A DNA stretch of 40,547 nt from Flavobacteriaceae bacterium. Its GTDB lineage: Bacteria > Bacteroidota > Bacteroidia > Flavobacteriales > Flavobacteriaceae. Positions 1 to 7,764 of the stretch are shown piece after piece; position 1 is the first letter of the stretch; every line of letters begins with the position of its first letter. The notes beneath the pieces were generated by a model. The model was not told the DNA's origin. It saw only the letters and a program-made list of their open reading frames with translations, and did no database searches. The position numbers were made by a program, and so were the translations under genes. The DNA lies in the NCBI GenBank assembly GCA_947457105.1, contig CANGUP010000005.1, positions 1-40,547 on the forward strand, given 5' to 3'.

Positions 1-151
1 AATTGTTGAACCGATATACGATAGTTTTGAAAACTATAAATATATAACTTCCAACGATAGAGAATACCATTCTTTTAATTTATATTACTTAAAAAAAGAC
101 GGAAAACTATGTCCTGTGGGAATGAATGGCATTAAATTTTACCAAGATTGA
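1..151 (+). CDS. Unidentified protein, C-terminal fragment
   Basis: An open frame (codons starting at position 2) runs in from the window edge and stops at a TGA at 149-151, giving 49 residues ending NGIKFYQD. The composition is rich in Tyr, Asn, Asp and Lys, with a short stretch reading YYLKKDGKL that could come from a repeat-type or secreted protein. The fragment is too short to name. It is followed by a TAnnTTTG box and the leader of the next gene, so it probably ends its own transcription unit. Confidence 0.55.
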   Translation, partial: IVEPIYDSFENYKYITSNDREYHSFNLYYLKKDGKLCPVGMNGIKFYQD

Positions 152-178
152 TTTAGAAAAACAAAAAAATAATTTTTG

Positions 179-186
179 TATCTTTG
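179..186 (+). promoter_or_regulatory. Putative -7 promoter box (TATCTTTG)
   Basis: TATCTTTG matches the Bacteroidota -7 consensus TAnnTTTG. It lies 25 nt before the conserved leader that starts at 212. At the equivalent spacing, the minus-strand leader at 3227 has the weaker TTTATTTG (3259-3252). No clear -33 TTTG was found. Confidence 0.5.
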
Positions 187-211
187 ATTAACTAACCAAA
201 AAAACTATTTT

Positions 212-306
212 ATGAAATCGCCATTAACAACAATTTGCGTAAGCAAACACCTATAAATAAAAAGGCGATACCATATATGACCGCTAAAAAATTAAATTTT
301 ACATAT
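212..306 (+). promoter_or_regulatory. Conserved structured 5' leader, copy 1
   Basis: This 95-nt stretch closely matches the 89-nt leader of the M1 peptidase gene on the opposite strand (3227-3139). Both start with the same 13 bases, ATGAAATCGCCAT, and the first 37 nt differ at about five positions. Both contain a hairpin with 5-bp arms TTTGC/GCAAA (234-238 and 243-247 here; loop GTAA) enclosed by an outer pairing ATCGCC (217-222) with GGCGAT (264-269). Similarity continues to the start codon, which has the context TTTACATATGAAA in both. It also contains a 14-codon reading frame (212-256). It could be a cis-regulatory RNA, a protein operator centred on the palindrome, or a leader peptide; I cannot tell which. 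Confidence 0.6.
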
Positions 307-825
307 ATGAAAAACATTATTTTAAAAAACGGATTGATTGGAGGACTGATTATAGCCGTATTTTCTGGAATGAGCGTCTATTTTCATTCTAAAAATCTTG
401 AGGATGCCACTTTAAGTTATATTTTGGGATTTACAGGAATGTTCATAGGTTTTGCCTTCGCATTCGTAGGAATGAAGCAATATCGTGATGCTGTAAACAA
501 TGGAACAATAACATTTGGAAAGGCCTTTACCATTGGTTTTTTAATTGCTTTAATTATTTCTAGTATTTATGTTTTAGTATGGCTTGTAGAATTACATAAT
601 TTTTACCCTGACTACATGGAAAAAGTTTCAGCATCAGAAATTAAAAAAATAGAATCAAGTGGTTTAAATGCAGCAGATTTACAAGCAAAAGTTGATGAGT
701 TAAATCAAATGAAAGAATCTTATAAAAATCCTTTATTTGTAATTGTTATGACCTATTTTGAGATTCTACCAATTGGAATTATTTTTTCATTGATAAGTGC
801 TTTAATCACCAAGAAAAACAAATAA
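307..825 (+). CDS. DUF4199-type small membrane protein
   Basis: A 172-residue protein with about four membrane helices (around residues 8-28, 41-60, 73-97 and 142-166) and a charged loop before the last helix (SEIKKIESSGLNAADLQAKV). Layout and length fit the DUF4199 family of Bacteroidota integral membrane proteins, whose function is unknown. A longer frame can be opened from TTG 235 or ATG 277. I place the start at ATG 307 because the upstream leader matches that of the M1 peptidase gene right up to this codon, and because KNIILKNGLIGG is a typical family N-terminus. It ends at a bidirectional terminator shared with the convergent peptidase gene. Confidence 0.8.
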   Translation: MKNIILKNGLIGGLIIAVFSGMSVYFHSKNLEDATLSYILGFTGMFIGFAFAFVGMKQYRDAVNNGTITFGKAFTIGFLIALIISSIYVLVWLVELHNFYPDYMEKVSASEIKKIESSGLNAADLQAKVDELNQMKESYKNPLFVIVMTYFEILPIGIIFSLISALITKKNK

Positions 826-832
826 AAGAAAC

Positions 833-869
833 AAAAAAAGGTACGTAATTTTAAAACGTACCTTTTTTT
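833..869. terminator. Bidirectional intrinsic terminator
   Basis: GGTACGT (840-846) pairs with ACGTACC (856-862) over a 9-nt loop. Seven A residues precede the stem and seven T residues follow it, so it works as a terminator on both strands for the convergent DUF4199 and M1 peptidase genes. Confidence 0.9.
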
Positions 870-885
870 ATATTTTAATATTTAA

Positions 886-3138
886 TTATTTTTTATCCAT
901 AGTAAATTCAAAGGTTTGTCCGCTTATTGAAAGTGTAAAACCATCCTTAGTATTGTTGAATTGAACTGTTAAACCTGCTTGTTCTAAAGTAAACTTACCA
1001 TTTCCTTTATCATCAAGAGGAGTTGATGGTTGTCCTGGTGAGTTGATTACCAAACTATCATCTTCTTCAGTAAAGCTAATCTTTAAAGGAATTTTAGTAC
1101 TTGAATATTCCCCAACGTAAGCATCAAGACCTTTGCTCTTCTCTACTCCATTTTTAGCATCTGTCCAAACGTTATTTTCTTCATTCACATCAGGAAATGA
1201 TTTATCTGGATCTAAAGTTATTGATTCTAATTCTTCGTTAGTATCTACATTAAAAGTCCATGTGTTATTGCGTTGCCAAATTTCTACAGGTAATGTTTTT
1301 CTTGATGTTTTACCCGATTTAGTTTTCATCTCTACTATAACAGGCATCGGCATTTTTTCAAGGTTTTGAATGGTTATTGTAGCGCCATTTTTAGCATCAC
1401 CTTTAACATACTTAACTTTAGTAATAGCTTGGTCTAAAGGCCAATTGTTCATAATCCAACCTCTCCAAAACCATCCTAAATCTTCACCAGTAACATTTTC
1501 AAAAGTTCTAAAGAAATCATCTGGTTGTGGATGTTTGTATGCCCAACGCTCAATATAAACTCTAAAAGCTTTGTCAAAACGCTCTGGTCCTACTACAGAA
1601 TTTCTCAACATTTCTAATCCAGAACCTGGTTTGTAGTAAGCTAAAATTCCTAAGTTGGCTTCTTTCAAATTATCTGGTGCTGCAATTACAGGTTCCATTT
1701 CTGGATTGCTCAATACAAATGCCGCTTGGTGCATATCAGTCACAGGTTGTTTGTATTCGCCGTTGTTAAAATCTTGAGAACTTAAACCATTGATAAACGT
1801 ATTAAATCCTTCGTCCATCCAGGCAAATAAACGCTCATTAGAACCTACAATCATTGGAAACCAAATATGTCCAAACTCATGATCAGTAACTCCCCATAAA
1901 TCAGCACCTCTTGATTCCCAGCTACAGAAAACAATTCCAGGATACTCCATTCCACCTTCGTTTCCAGCTACATTAGTTGCTGCTGGATAAGGATATTCTA
2001 ACCATCTTTTAGAATAATTTTCAATCGATGCTTTTGTATATTCTGTTGAACGTTCCCATCCGTTATTTCCATTACTTTCTACTGGATAAGCAGAAATAGC
2101 CAATGATTTTTTCCCACTTGGAAGATTGATTTTAGCAGCATCAACTATAAAAGCTGGTGACGAAGCCCAAGAAAAATCACGTGAATTTTTAATATTAAAT
2201 TTCCAAGTCAGAGTTGTTTTTCCTGCAGGTCTTGATGACGCATTAGTTACCTCATCTGCAGTTCTAATCATAACTGTTTTATCGCTTGCTTTTGCTGCAA
2301 TCCAACGTTTCTGTTGTTCAGCTGTGTAAACTTCATTTTGGTTTAACAATTCACCAGAACCAACAACAATATGCGATGCAGGAGCTGTAATGGTTACATC
2401 AAAATCACCATATTCTAAATAAAACTCACCTGCTCCTAAATAAGGTCTTGTATTCCAGCCACGAACATCATCATATACACACATTCTTGGATACCATTGC
2501 GCCATGGTAAATATTTTTCCATTTTTAGTTTCTAAAACTCCCATTCTATCCGATCCATATTCTGGCGATACAAATGCAAAGTCAATTTTAAGTTTTACAG
2601 AAGCACCATTTGCATTTAAGCTCTGAGGCAAATCTACCTGCATTCTTGTGTCTGTGATAATATACTTTGCTTCTTTTTCTGAAACTTTTCCTGCAACTGT
2701 TGTAATTACTTTTATTGAATTAATTCTGAATCCACCATCAAAATCTTGTCCTTTCGCTCCATTTCTACTTCCTTTCAAAGGAATAATAGCGTTTCCTCTA
2801 GAATTTTTTTTGAATAAATTTTGGTCTAAATTCAACCATAAAAAACTCAATTTATCTGGACTATTATTGGTGTAAGTCAAAACTTCTGAACCTATAATTT
2901 CATTAGTTTTCTCATCTAAAGAAGCTGTAATTGAATAATCGGCTCTGTTTTGCCAATACTTCGGACCAGGTTGCCCACTTGCCGAACGCGTTTCAGTTGC
3001 ATCTTTGGTATAGAAATTGTTACCAAATGCTTCATTGTAATTGTAGTTTGAACTAGCAGGCGTCTGCTGTGCTGTTGCAGTTGAAAAACTTAAAACTAAA
3101 GTTCCAAGAGCCAATGCTTTGATAAGAAAGTGTTTCAT
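886..3138 (-). CDS. Secreted M1-family zinc metallopeptidase
   Basis: A 750-residue protein with a cleavable signal peptide (residues 1-23, ending ATA-QQ), so it probably acts in the periplasm or outside the cell. The gluzincin signature is complete: HEFGH at 420-424 supplies two zinc ligands and the catalytic Glu, and E443 in DEGFN is the third ligand. The M1 substrate-anchoring motif (usually GxMEN) appears as GGMEYP at 395-400. The N-terminal part is the expected beta-rich M1 domain. The last ~80 residues form a separate beta-rich tail. This architecture fits the Bacteroidota M1 aminopeptidase-like proteins; the exact substrate cannot be read from sequence. It lies convergent to the DUF4199 gene, and both carry the same leader. 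Confidence 0.92.
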   Translation of the reverse strand: MKHFLIKALALGTLVLSFSTATAQQTPASSNYNYNEAFGNNFYTKDATETRSASGQPGPKYWQNRADYSITASLDEKTNEIIGSEVLTYTNNSPDKLSFLWLNLDQNLFKKNSRGNAIIPLKGSRNGAKGQDFDGGFRINSIKVITTVAGKVSEKEAKYIITDTRMQVDLPQSLNANGASVKLKIDFAFVSPEYGSDRMGVLETKNGKIFTMAQWYPRMCVYDDVRGWNTRPYLGAGEFYLEYGDFDVTITAPASHIVVGSGELLNQNEVYTAEQQKRWIAAKASDKTVMIRTADEVTNASSRPAGKTTLTWKFNIKNSRDFSWASSPAFIVDAAKINLPSGKKSLAISAYPVESNGNNGWERSTEYTKASIENYSKRWLEYPYPAATNVAGNEGGMEYPGIVFCSWESRGADLWGVTDHEFGHIWFPMIVGSNERLFAWMDEGFNTFINGLSSQDFNNGEYKQPVTDMHQAAFVLSNPEMEPVIAAPDNLKEANLGILAYYKPGSGLEMLRNSVVGPERFDKAFRVYIERWAYKHPQPDDFFRTFENVTGEDLGWFWRGWIMNNWPLDQAITKVKYVKGDAKNGATITIQNLEKMPMPVIVEMKTKSGKTSRKTLPVEIWQRNNTWTFNVDTNEELESITLDPDKSFPDVNEENNVWTDAKNGVEKSKGLDAYVGEYSSTKIPLKISFTEEDDSLVINSPGQPSTPLDDKGNGKFTLEQAGLTVQFNNTKDGFTLSISGQTFEFTMDKK

Positions 3139-3227
3139 ATGTAAATATTATTTGTTTTTTTGGTGCATATGTATCGCTATTTTCATTGGTTTTTGCATTC
3201 GCAAACTCTTGTTTATGGCGATTTCAT
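3139..3227 (-). promoter_or_regulatory. Conserved structured 5' leader, copy 2
   Basis: Minus-strand counterpart of the leader at 212-306. Outer pairing is ATCGC (3222-3218) with GCGAT (3177-3173). The inner hairpin is TTTGC (3205-3201) and GCAAA (3196-3192), with loop GAAT in place of GTAA, so the arms are kept while the loop differs. The initial ATGAAATCGCCA is followed at once by TAA, giving only a 4-codon frame. That argues against a conserved leader peptide and for an RNA or operator role. Confidence 0.6.
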
Positions 3228-3319
3228 AAATTGAGTATTTATTTATTAGAGCAAATAAATAAAAAAATGTTACACTAATTTTAGTTTTATGTTTAATTTC
3301 ACAAAATAATAATTTGTTT

Positions 3320-3880
3320 ATGATTGAAATCAACTTTCATCCATTTAAAAATCTTGAAACAGAGCGTTTGTTATTAAGACGAGTTTCAAAAGATGACCTA
3401 AATGAAATACTAGAACTTAGAGGTAATCCTGAAACGATGAAGTTCATTCCGCGTCCATTGGTTAAAACTGAAGAAGATGCTTTAAATCATTTTAAGATGA
3501 TTGATGAAAAGATTGAAAAAAATGAAGGAATTAATTGGGCTATAACTGTAAGAGGAAATCCAAAACTTATAGGAATTATTGGTCATTATAGAATTCAACC
3601 CGAAAATCATCGTTGTGAAATAGGTTATATGATTTTACCACAATATAAAGGTCAAGGAATCGTTACAGAAGCTATAAAAGCTGTTTTAGAATATGGATTC
3701 GAGGATATGAATATGCATTCTATTGAAGCTGTTATTGATCCTGACAATATTGCATCAGAACGCGTTCTCCAAAAAAATGGCTTTGTAAAAGAAGCTCACA
3801 TATTAGAAAATGAATATTATGATGGTAAATTTTGGGACACAGTTATCTATTCTATACTGAAAAGAAATTTTAAAAAATAA
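3320..3880 (+). CDS. GNAT-family N-acetyltransferase (RimJ/RimL type)
   Basis: A 186-residue protein opening with FKNLETERLLLRRVSKDDL, the usual start of RimJ/RimL-like acetyltransferases. The acetyl-CoA loop is QYKGQGIVTEA (Q/RxxGxG/A), followed by the alpha4 stretch and the characteristic DPDNIASERVLQKNGFV near the end. The family transfers acetyl from acetyl-CoA to N-terminal or other amines; the substrate here is unknown. The start is ATG 3320 rather than TTG 3314, two codons upstream. It lies 16 nt before the ABC ATPase gene, so co-transcription is possible. Confidence 0.88.
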   Translation: MIEINFHPFKNLETERLLLRRVSKDDLNEILELRGNPETMKFIPRPLVKTEEDALNHFKMIDEKIEKNEGINWAITVRGNPKLIGIIGHYRIQPENHRCEIGYMILPQYKGQGIVTEAIKAVLEYGFEDMNMHSIEAVIDPDNIASERVLQKNGFVKEAHILENEYYDGKFWDTVIYSILKRNFKK

Positions 3881-3896
3881 TCAACCAATACTTTAC

Positions 3897-5060
3897 ATGA
3901 ACGAATTTGAAAAACAATACCAAGAGTTATTAAACTTTCTCAAGTTTGAAGACTTTTCAATTCTTACCAAAAGAATTATTGATTTAACCTTAGATACTGA
4001 GGATTTAAATCATTACAAAAAAACAAATGATTTTTTAATTTGGCTAGACCAAAATGAAAATAATGTTGACGGCAAAAAAGAAAAGTACCAAGCTGTTCTT
4101 TCAGATTTACATGCTACACTTATAAATAAACCACTTGCAGAAAAGCAGGTTTTAGTTTCTACAAGTGGTTTAGAAAAAAGTTATGGTAGTTCGAGTTTTG
4201 GATTAGGTCCAATAGAAATGGAATTGCGTCAAGGAGAAATTCTTGGTTTGGTTGGTGAAAATGGAAATGGTAAGACAACACTTTTGCGTTGTTTGTGTGG
4301 TGAACTTTATGCAACTGGAGGAACCATAAACTATCATTTTAAATATGATGACCATTATGATTTGAGAACAAGATTGGTTTACATTCCGCAAAGGACTGAT
4401 ACTTGGTATGGCTCTATGTTTGAGAACTTACAATTCACGGCCTCAAGTTATGGTTACAAACCTGAAGAAAATGAATTGATTATAGAATTAATCATCGCTC
4501 GGTTAGGATTGCGAAAATTCAGAAATCACAGTTGGAAGAGTTTGTCTTCTGGATACAAAATGCGTTTTGAATTGGCACGAATGCTTTTAAGAAAACCAAA
4601 AATATTATTGATTGATGAGCCATTGGCAAATTTAGACATCTTAGCACAACAAACTGTACTTGAAGATTTTAAAGCCATTGCAAAATCGCCTTTCCGACCT
4701 ATTGGAATCGTATTGAGTTCACAACAATTATATGAGGTTGAAAAAACTTCTGATCAAGTGATTTTCTTAAAGCATGGAAAACAGAAAAATCTTCACGAAA
4801 AATGTGTTTCAGAAAATGAAATTCCGATTGAGAATTATTTGGTTATTGAGTTTGAAAGCGAATGGTCACAAAGCCAATTGGGAGAAACTTTTGGAAAATT
4901 AAACTTGGTTTCACTACAATTTAATGGTGGTACTTATATTGTAAGTTTCAAAGAAAGTGTTACTGTTTATGACTTAATGAATCTGCTTGTTTCAGAAAAA
5001 ATTCCGGTGCAATATTTTAGAAATATTTCCAACTCAACACGTCGCTTTTTTGTATCCTAA
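3897..5060 (+). CDS. ABC transporter ATP-binding protein with N-terminal extension
   Basis: A 387-residue protein. Residues 1-~85 form a charged, probably helical extension without ABC motifs. The nucleotide-binding domain follows: Walker A GENGNGKTT (120-128), Q-loop around Q165, signature LSSGY (216-220) and Walker B ILLIDEP (~236-242). The switch position after Walker B reads SSQQL, so the usual His is Gln (Q276). A C-terminal ~90-residue domain follows. It ends 11 nt before the membrane-protein gene, which is probably its transport partner. The substrate is unknown; the absence of an export-type fused membrane domain fits a two-gene exporter. Confidence 0.88.
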   Translation: MNEFEKQYQELLNFLKFEDFSILTKRIIDLTLDTEDLNHYKKTNDFLIWLDQNENNVDGKKEKYQAVLSDLHATLINKPLAEKQVLVSTSGLEKSYGSSSFGLGPIEMELRQGEILGLVGENGNGKTTLLRCLCGELYATGGTINYHFKYDDHYDLRTRLVYIPQRTDTWYGSMFENLQFTASSYGYKPEENELIIELIIARLGLRKFRNHSWKSLSSGYKMRFELARMLLRKPKILLIDEPLANLDILAQQTVLEDFKAIAKSPFRPIGIVLSSQQLYEVEKTSDQVIFLKHGKQKNLHEKCVSENEIPIENYLVIEFESEWSQSQLGETFGKLNLVSLQFNGGTYIVSFKESVTVYDLMNLLVSEKIPVQYFRNISNSTRRFFVS

Positions 5061-5071
5061 ATCTAGAAATT

Positions 5072-6616
5072 ATGTTTAAAAATATTCAAAAATACCTCCT
5101 AATAAATCATCCCTTACTTTGGAATTTAAAAATTGTTCCTGTGAGTGCGTTTCTTATTTTATTCAATATCATTTTTATCCTTTTGGGTTATTTAAATGGC
5201 GCTATTGATTTTACAGAAACCGACAATGATTATTCTAGAAATGATAATGATGATATTATTATTTTCTTTAGTGTGATGATTTCTATATTAATAGCAATAG
5301 TTTGGCTGGTTTATTATTTAAAAAACAATGCTTTAAAATCGTATTATCCTAAGAATAACTTTTCGTTGTTTAAGGAATGGCTGCTAATTCTAGTCGTTTG
5401 TTTTCTTAATAGTTCACTAATAATGGCCTACATGTATGGTAAAGATTTAAAAGTGAGAAGCTATTACACTGAAAGTGAAGCCAAGAAAAGATGTGAAATT
5501 TTGAGTCAAGGTTCCTTTTTTGTATCTGGTTCTTATAGTTATCATTACAATGGCGATAATTATGAAAGTGATGCGATGGTTGAGGCGGTTCCTTATGCTG
5601 ATTCAGCGCCAGCAGTTGTTGATTCAGCCACAATTAAAGACCATTTTTTCTATAGAGGAAGAAAATATTCAAATTTTTCATTGTTAGATAAAAACATTAA
5701 TTCCTATAGTTTCTTTGGATATAATGAAGATTCTTTGCGAAAAATTAAGATAAAAGATTGGTTGTTTTACAACAAAAAAGATTCGGTAAAATCTTTATTC
5801 AAAAATTACTTAGCTATTGTTAAAGAACATAAATTGAAAGCAAATATTGATGAAGAAAAATGGACCGAATTAGTTTATGATTATCCAAAATTTGAGAAAT
5901 ATAAAAACATTGGAGCAGAAGAATTTGAAGTATCCTATGATTATGAAAATGAAATAAGAAGGAATCAAATAGATACCTCAGAGCAATATGTAAAGAAAGT
6001 TAAAGACACCTATTACTTATATAATAAATATTATGTACCTGAAAATTCTTTAAAACATTCTTATGAAACAATTTCTAATAGTTGGACAAAACCGAGTGTA
6101 AGTATTGATACAATTTTATTGTTATTATACATAGCTATTGGTTTTTCACTAGTATTATTTTCATTTAGGGTAACCTCTGGAAGAAATTTTTTAATTGCTA
6201 TTGTGACCCTTGGAGTTGTAAATATTTTAATAGGAATCTTGACTGCGATTATATCCTCTGAATATTTTTATTTGGCAGCGTTGTTATTACTTACCATTAT
6301 TCTTTTTGTTTATTTAATTCTAGTAATACATAGAAAAAAAGGAAAAGGAATTTCTGGAATTACCTTAAATGCAACAATTTGGTTGTTACCATCATTTGGT
6401 CCTATAGTTTATGCAATCGTTTTAGAATTGGCTAAGAGCACTACAAATTATTATGAAATTATTGATATAGGTTTGCGAAATGACAAGTTTCCATTCATTT
6501 CATTTTTAAAAGATTATGCCTATGAATTACTATGGTTTAATGTTTTATTTATTTTCTTAATGATGTTATTCTTTTCAAGAAAAATTAAACAATGGCGAGG
6601 AATTGCCGAAAACTAA
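5072..6616 (+). CDS. Polytopic membrane protein, probable ABC permease partner
   Basis: A 514-residue protein. It has three hydrophobic segments near the N-terminus (about residues 22-43, 66-88 and 102-122) and five or more in the last 170 residues. Between them lies a ~220-residue hydrophilic domain rich in Tyr, Lys and Asp. The three-helix/large loop/multi-helix plan resembles ABC-2-like permeases with an extracytoplasmic insert. I do not recognise a named family. It starts 11 nt after the ABC ATPase stop codon, which is the main basis for the assignment. The stop is followed by a strong hairpin terminator. Confidence 0.6.
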   Translation: MFKNIQKYLLINHPLLWNLKIVPVSAFLILFNIIFILLGYLNGAIDFTETDNDYSRNDNDDIIIFFSVMISILIAIVWLVYYLKNNALKSYYPKNNFSLFKEWLLILVVCFLNSSLIMAYMYGKDLKVRSYYTESEAKKRCEILSQGSFFVSGSYSYHYNGDNYESDAMVEAVPYADSAPAVVDSATIKDHFFYRGRKYSNFSLLDKNINSYSFFGYNEDSLRKIKIKDWLFYNKKDSVKSLFKNYLAIVKEHKLKANIDEEKWTELVYDYPKFEKYKNIGAEEFEVSYDYENEIRRNQIDTSEQYVKKVKDTYYLYNKYYVPENSLKHSYETISNSWTKPSVSIDTILLLLYIAIGFSLVLFSFRVTSGRNFLIAIVTLGVVNILIGILTAIISSEYFYLAALLLLTIILFVYLILVIHRKKGKGISGITLNATIWLLPSFGPIVYAIVLELAKSTTNYYEIIDIGLRNDKFPFISFLKDYAYELLWFNVLFIFLMMLFFSRKIKQWRGIAEN

Positions 6617-6626
6617 TATCAAAGAT

Positions 6627-6656
6627 ACCCTTTAAATTAATTTTTAAAGGGTTTTT
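6627..6656 (+). terminator. Intrinsic terminator of the ABC operon
   Basis: ACCCTTTAAA (6627-6636) pairs perfectly with TTTAAAGGGT (6643-6652) over a 6-nt loop, followed by TTTT. The 3' arm contains the stop codon and last codons of the opposing VF530 gene. Confidence 0.85.
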
Positions 6657-6877
6657 AATTTGGGTAAAGTTCTAATGTAAAGTCCCTCAACTTTCTTTCT
6701 TGCCCAATCTGTTTTTCTTAGAAAGGTAAGACTAGATTTTATACTTGGATTATCTGAAAAACATTTAATTTTAATCAATTCTGCCAACGTATCAAATCCA
6801 TAAAAATCTACTAGTTGTTCTACTATTTTTTGTAAAGTTATACCATGTAGTGGGTCTTTTGATTTGCTGTTTTCCAT
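6644..6877 (-). CDS. VF530 (DUF2132) family small DNA-binding-type protein
   Basis: A 77-residue protein matching the VF530 family closely: KDPLHGITLQKIVEQLV near the start, then DNPSIKSSLTFLRKTDWARK and a terminal VEGLYI segment. Family members are small single-domain helical proteins with a proposed nucleic-acid-binding role; the cellular function is not settled. The start could be ATG 6892 (MYIWQ) or ATG 6877 (MENSK). I prefer 6877 because family proteins begin a few residues before KDPLHG and because a TATATTTG box overlaps the longer start. The 3' end overlaps the terminator of the ABC genes from the other strand. Confidence 0.85.
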   Translation of the reverse strand: MENSKSKDPLHGITLQKIVEQLVDFYGFDTLAELIKIKCFSDNPSIKSSLTFLRKTDWARKKVEGLYIRTLPKLKTL

Positions 6878-6892
6878 TTGCCAAATATACAC

Positions 6893-6920
6893 ATAAAAAA
6901 GTCATCATTAAAAAATGATG
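6893..6920 (-). terminator. Terminator left from the fossil barrel gene
   Basis: CATCATT (6903-6909) pairs with AATGATG (6914-6920) over a 4-nt loop. Read on the minus strand it is followed by a six-T run (6900-6895). It lies 52 nt past the stop codon of the barrel remnant (6972) and just before the VF530 start. Confidence 0.65.
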
Positions 6921-6971
6921 CCTTTACGTCCAACTAAATCAGAACTAACAAATAGCTCTAAATATAATCTA

Positions 6972-7073
6972 TTAGAATAAAAATTTAACACCAGCTCTTA
7001 ATCCACTTACACTTCTGTTTCTAGGATTTAAATCGAATGGATTTGCAATTAAACAAATAATACTATTGTTCTT
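6972..7073 (-). pseudogene. Remnant: C-terminus of an outer membrane beta-barrel protein
   Basis: On the minus strand, 33 codons after an in-frame TAG (7076-7074) encode a segment including NPFDLNPRNRSVSG and ending GLRAGVKFLF before TAA. Alternating hydrophobic residues and a terminal Phe are the hallmark of an outer-membrane barrel's last strand. There is no start codon or room for a complete gene, so this is the tail of a deleted gene. A possible promoter box lies 35 nt upstream and a terminator lies downstream. This accounts for most of the 333-nt gap between the VF530 gene and smpB. Confidence 0.7.
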
Positions 7074-7107
7074 CTAAAAAAAAATTTATTTTGTTATTAA
7101 TGTAGTA

Positions 7108-7115
7108 CAAATTTA
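7108..7115 (-). promoter_or_regulatory. Possible fossil promoter box (TAAATTTG)
   Basis: TAAATTTG on the minus strand matches TAnnTTTG. It points toward the barrel remnant and no intact gene lies within reach, so it may be the promoter of the deleted gene. A single 8-mer in an AT-rich region could also be chance. Confidence 0.35.
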
Positions 7116-7210
7116 TTGTCAAGTTTTATTAAAAAAACTGATATAAATCATAGTTTGAATTTTTTTTTGATACTAAATAATTTTACTTTTATTTTTCATT
7201 ATTTAGTTAG

Positions 7211-7218
7211 TACATTTG
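7211..7218 (+). promoter_or_regulatory. Putative -7 box of smpB (TACATTTG)
   Basis: TACATTTG matches TAnnTTTG and ends 7 nt before the smpB ATG (7226). If active, transcription would start at or next to the start codon, giving a leaderless or nearly leaderless mRNA. Confidence 0.5.
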
Positions 7219-7225
7219 CCTCAGA

Positions 7226-7681
7226 ATGATAAAAACAGCTAACATACTTAATAAAAGAGCCAAATTTGATTACGAGATAATCGAAACTTATTCGGCTGGA
7301 ATTGTATTGACAGGAACCGAAATCAAATCTATTAGATTAGGAAAAGCCAACATCACTGAAAGTTTTTGTGAGTTTAATGATAACAGCGAACTTTTTGCTA
7401 TCAATACATCAATTGAGGAATATTCTTTTGGCAATCAGTTTAATCATAAGGCTAGAAGCGAAAGAAAACTACTACTTAATAGAAGAGAGCTTAAATCATT
7501 AGAAAAAAGTGTTGATACTAAAGGTTTAACCATAATTCCATTGCGTTTATTTACTAACGAAAAAGGATTAGCAAAACTAGAAATTGGTCTTTGTAGAGGT
7601 AAGAAAACCTACGACAAACGTGAATCTTTAAAAGAACAAGATACCAAACGTGATATCGACAGAATTAAAAAATCATTTTAA
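7226..7681 (+). CDS. smpB: SsrA-binding protein SmpB
   Basis: A 151-residue protein of normal family length. It opens with IKTANILNKRAKFDYEI, followed by the diagnostic GIVLTGTEIKSIRLGKANI of the oligonucleotide-binding barrel. Its basic C-terminal tail (KRESLKEQDTKRDIDRIKKSF) is the region that enters the ribosomal decoding centre. SmpB binds tmRNA and delivers it to ribosomes stalled on broken mRNAs (trans-translation). No tmRNA gene is visible in this window. The ATG is directly preceded by a promoter box, so the mRNA may be leaderless. Confidence 0.97.
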   Translation: MIKTANILNKRAKFDYEIIETYSAGIVLTGTEIKSIRLGKANITESFCEFNDNSELFAINTSIEEYSFGNQFNHKARSERKLLLNRRELKSLEKSVDTKGLTIIPLRLFTNEKGLAKLEIGLCRGKKTYDKRESLKEQDTKRDIDRIKKSF

Positions 7682-7727
7682 ATTTTTTAAAAAAGTTGTT
7701 TTAGTTTTTTTTATCATAAAAAATGAC

Positions 7728-7735
7728 TAAATTTG
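7728..7735 (+). promoter_or_regulatory. Putative -7 box of the HTH-Fic gene (TAAATTTG)
   Basis: TAAATTTG matches TAnnTTTG and lies 29 nt before the ATG at 7765, in the 83-nt gap after smpB. This suggests the Fic gene is transcribed separately. Confidence 0.5.
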
Positions 7736-7764
7736 TCAAGACAAAATAAAACATTTTTATTTAA

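Noticed and set aside
212..256. A 14-codon leader peptide frame (MKSPLTTICVSKHL)
   Set aside because: The second copy of the leader stops after four codons (MKSP), so the peptide is not conserved even though the DNA is.
1133..1558. Plus-strand frames inside the M1 peptidase gene
   Set aside because: They are antisense shadows of a well-supported gene, with no recognisable sequence.
3148..3333. A 61-codon minus-strand frame covering the M1 peptidase leader
   Set aside because: It reads through the conserved hairpin region, its sequence resembles no protein, and it overlaps the start of the GNAT gene. The conserved leader explains this DNA better.
7682..7764. A tmRNA gene next to smpB
   Set aside because: No tRNA-like acceptor or tag-coding frame is visible in this short AT-rich gap.
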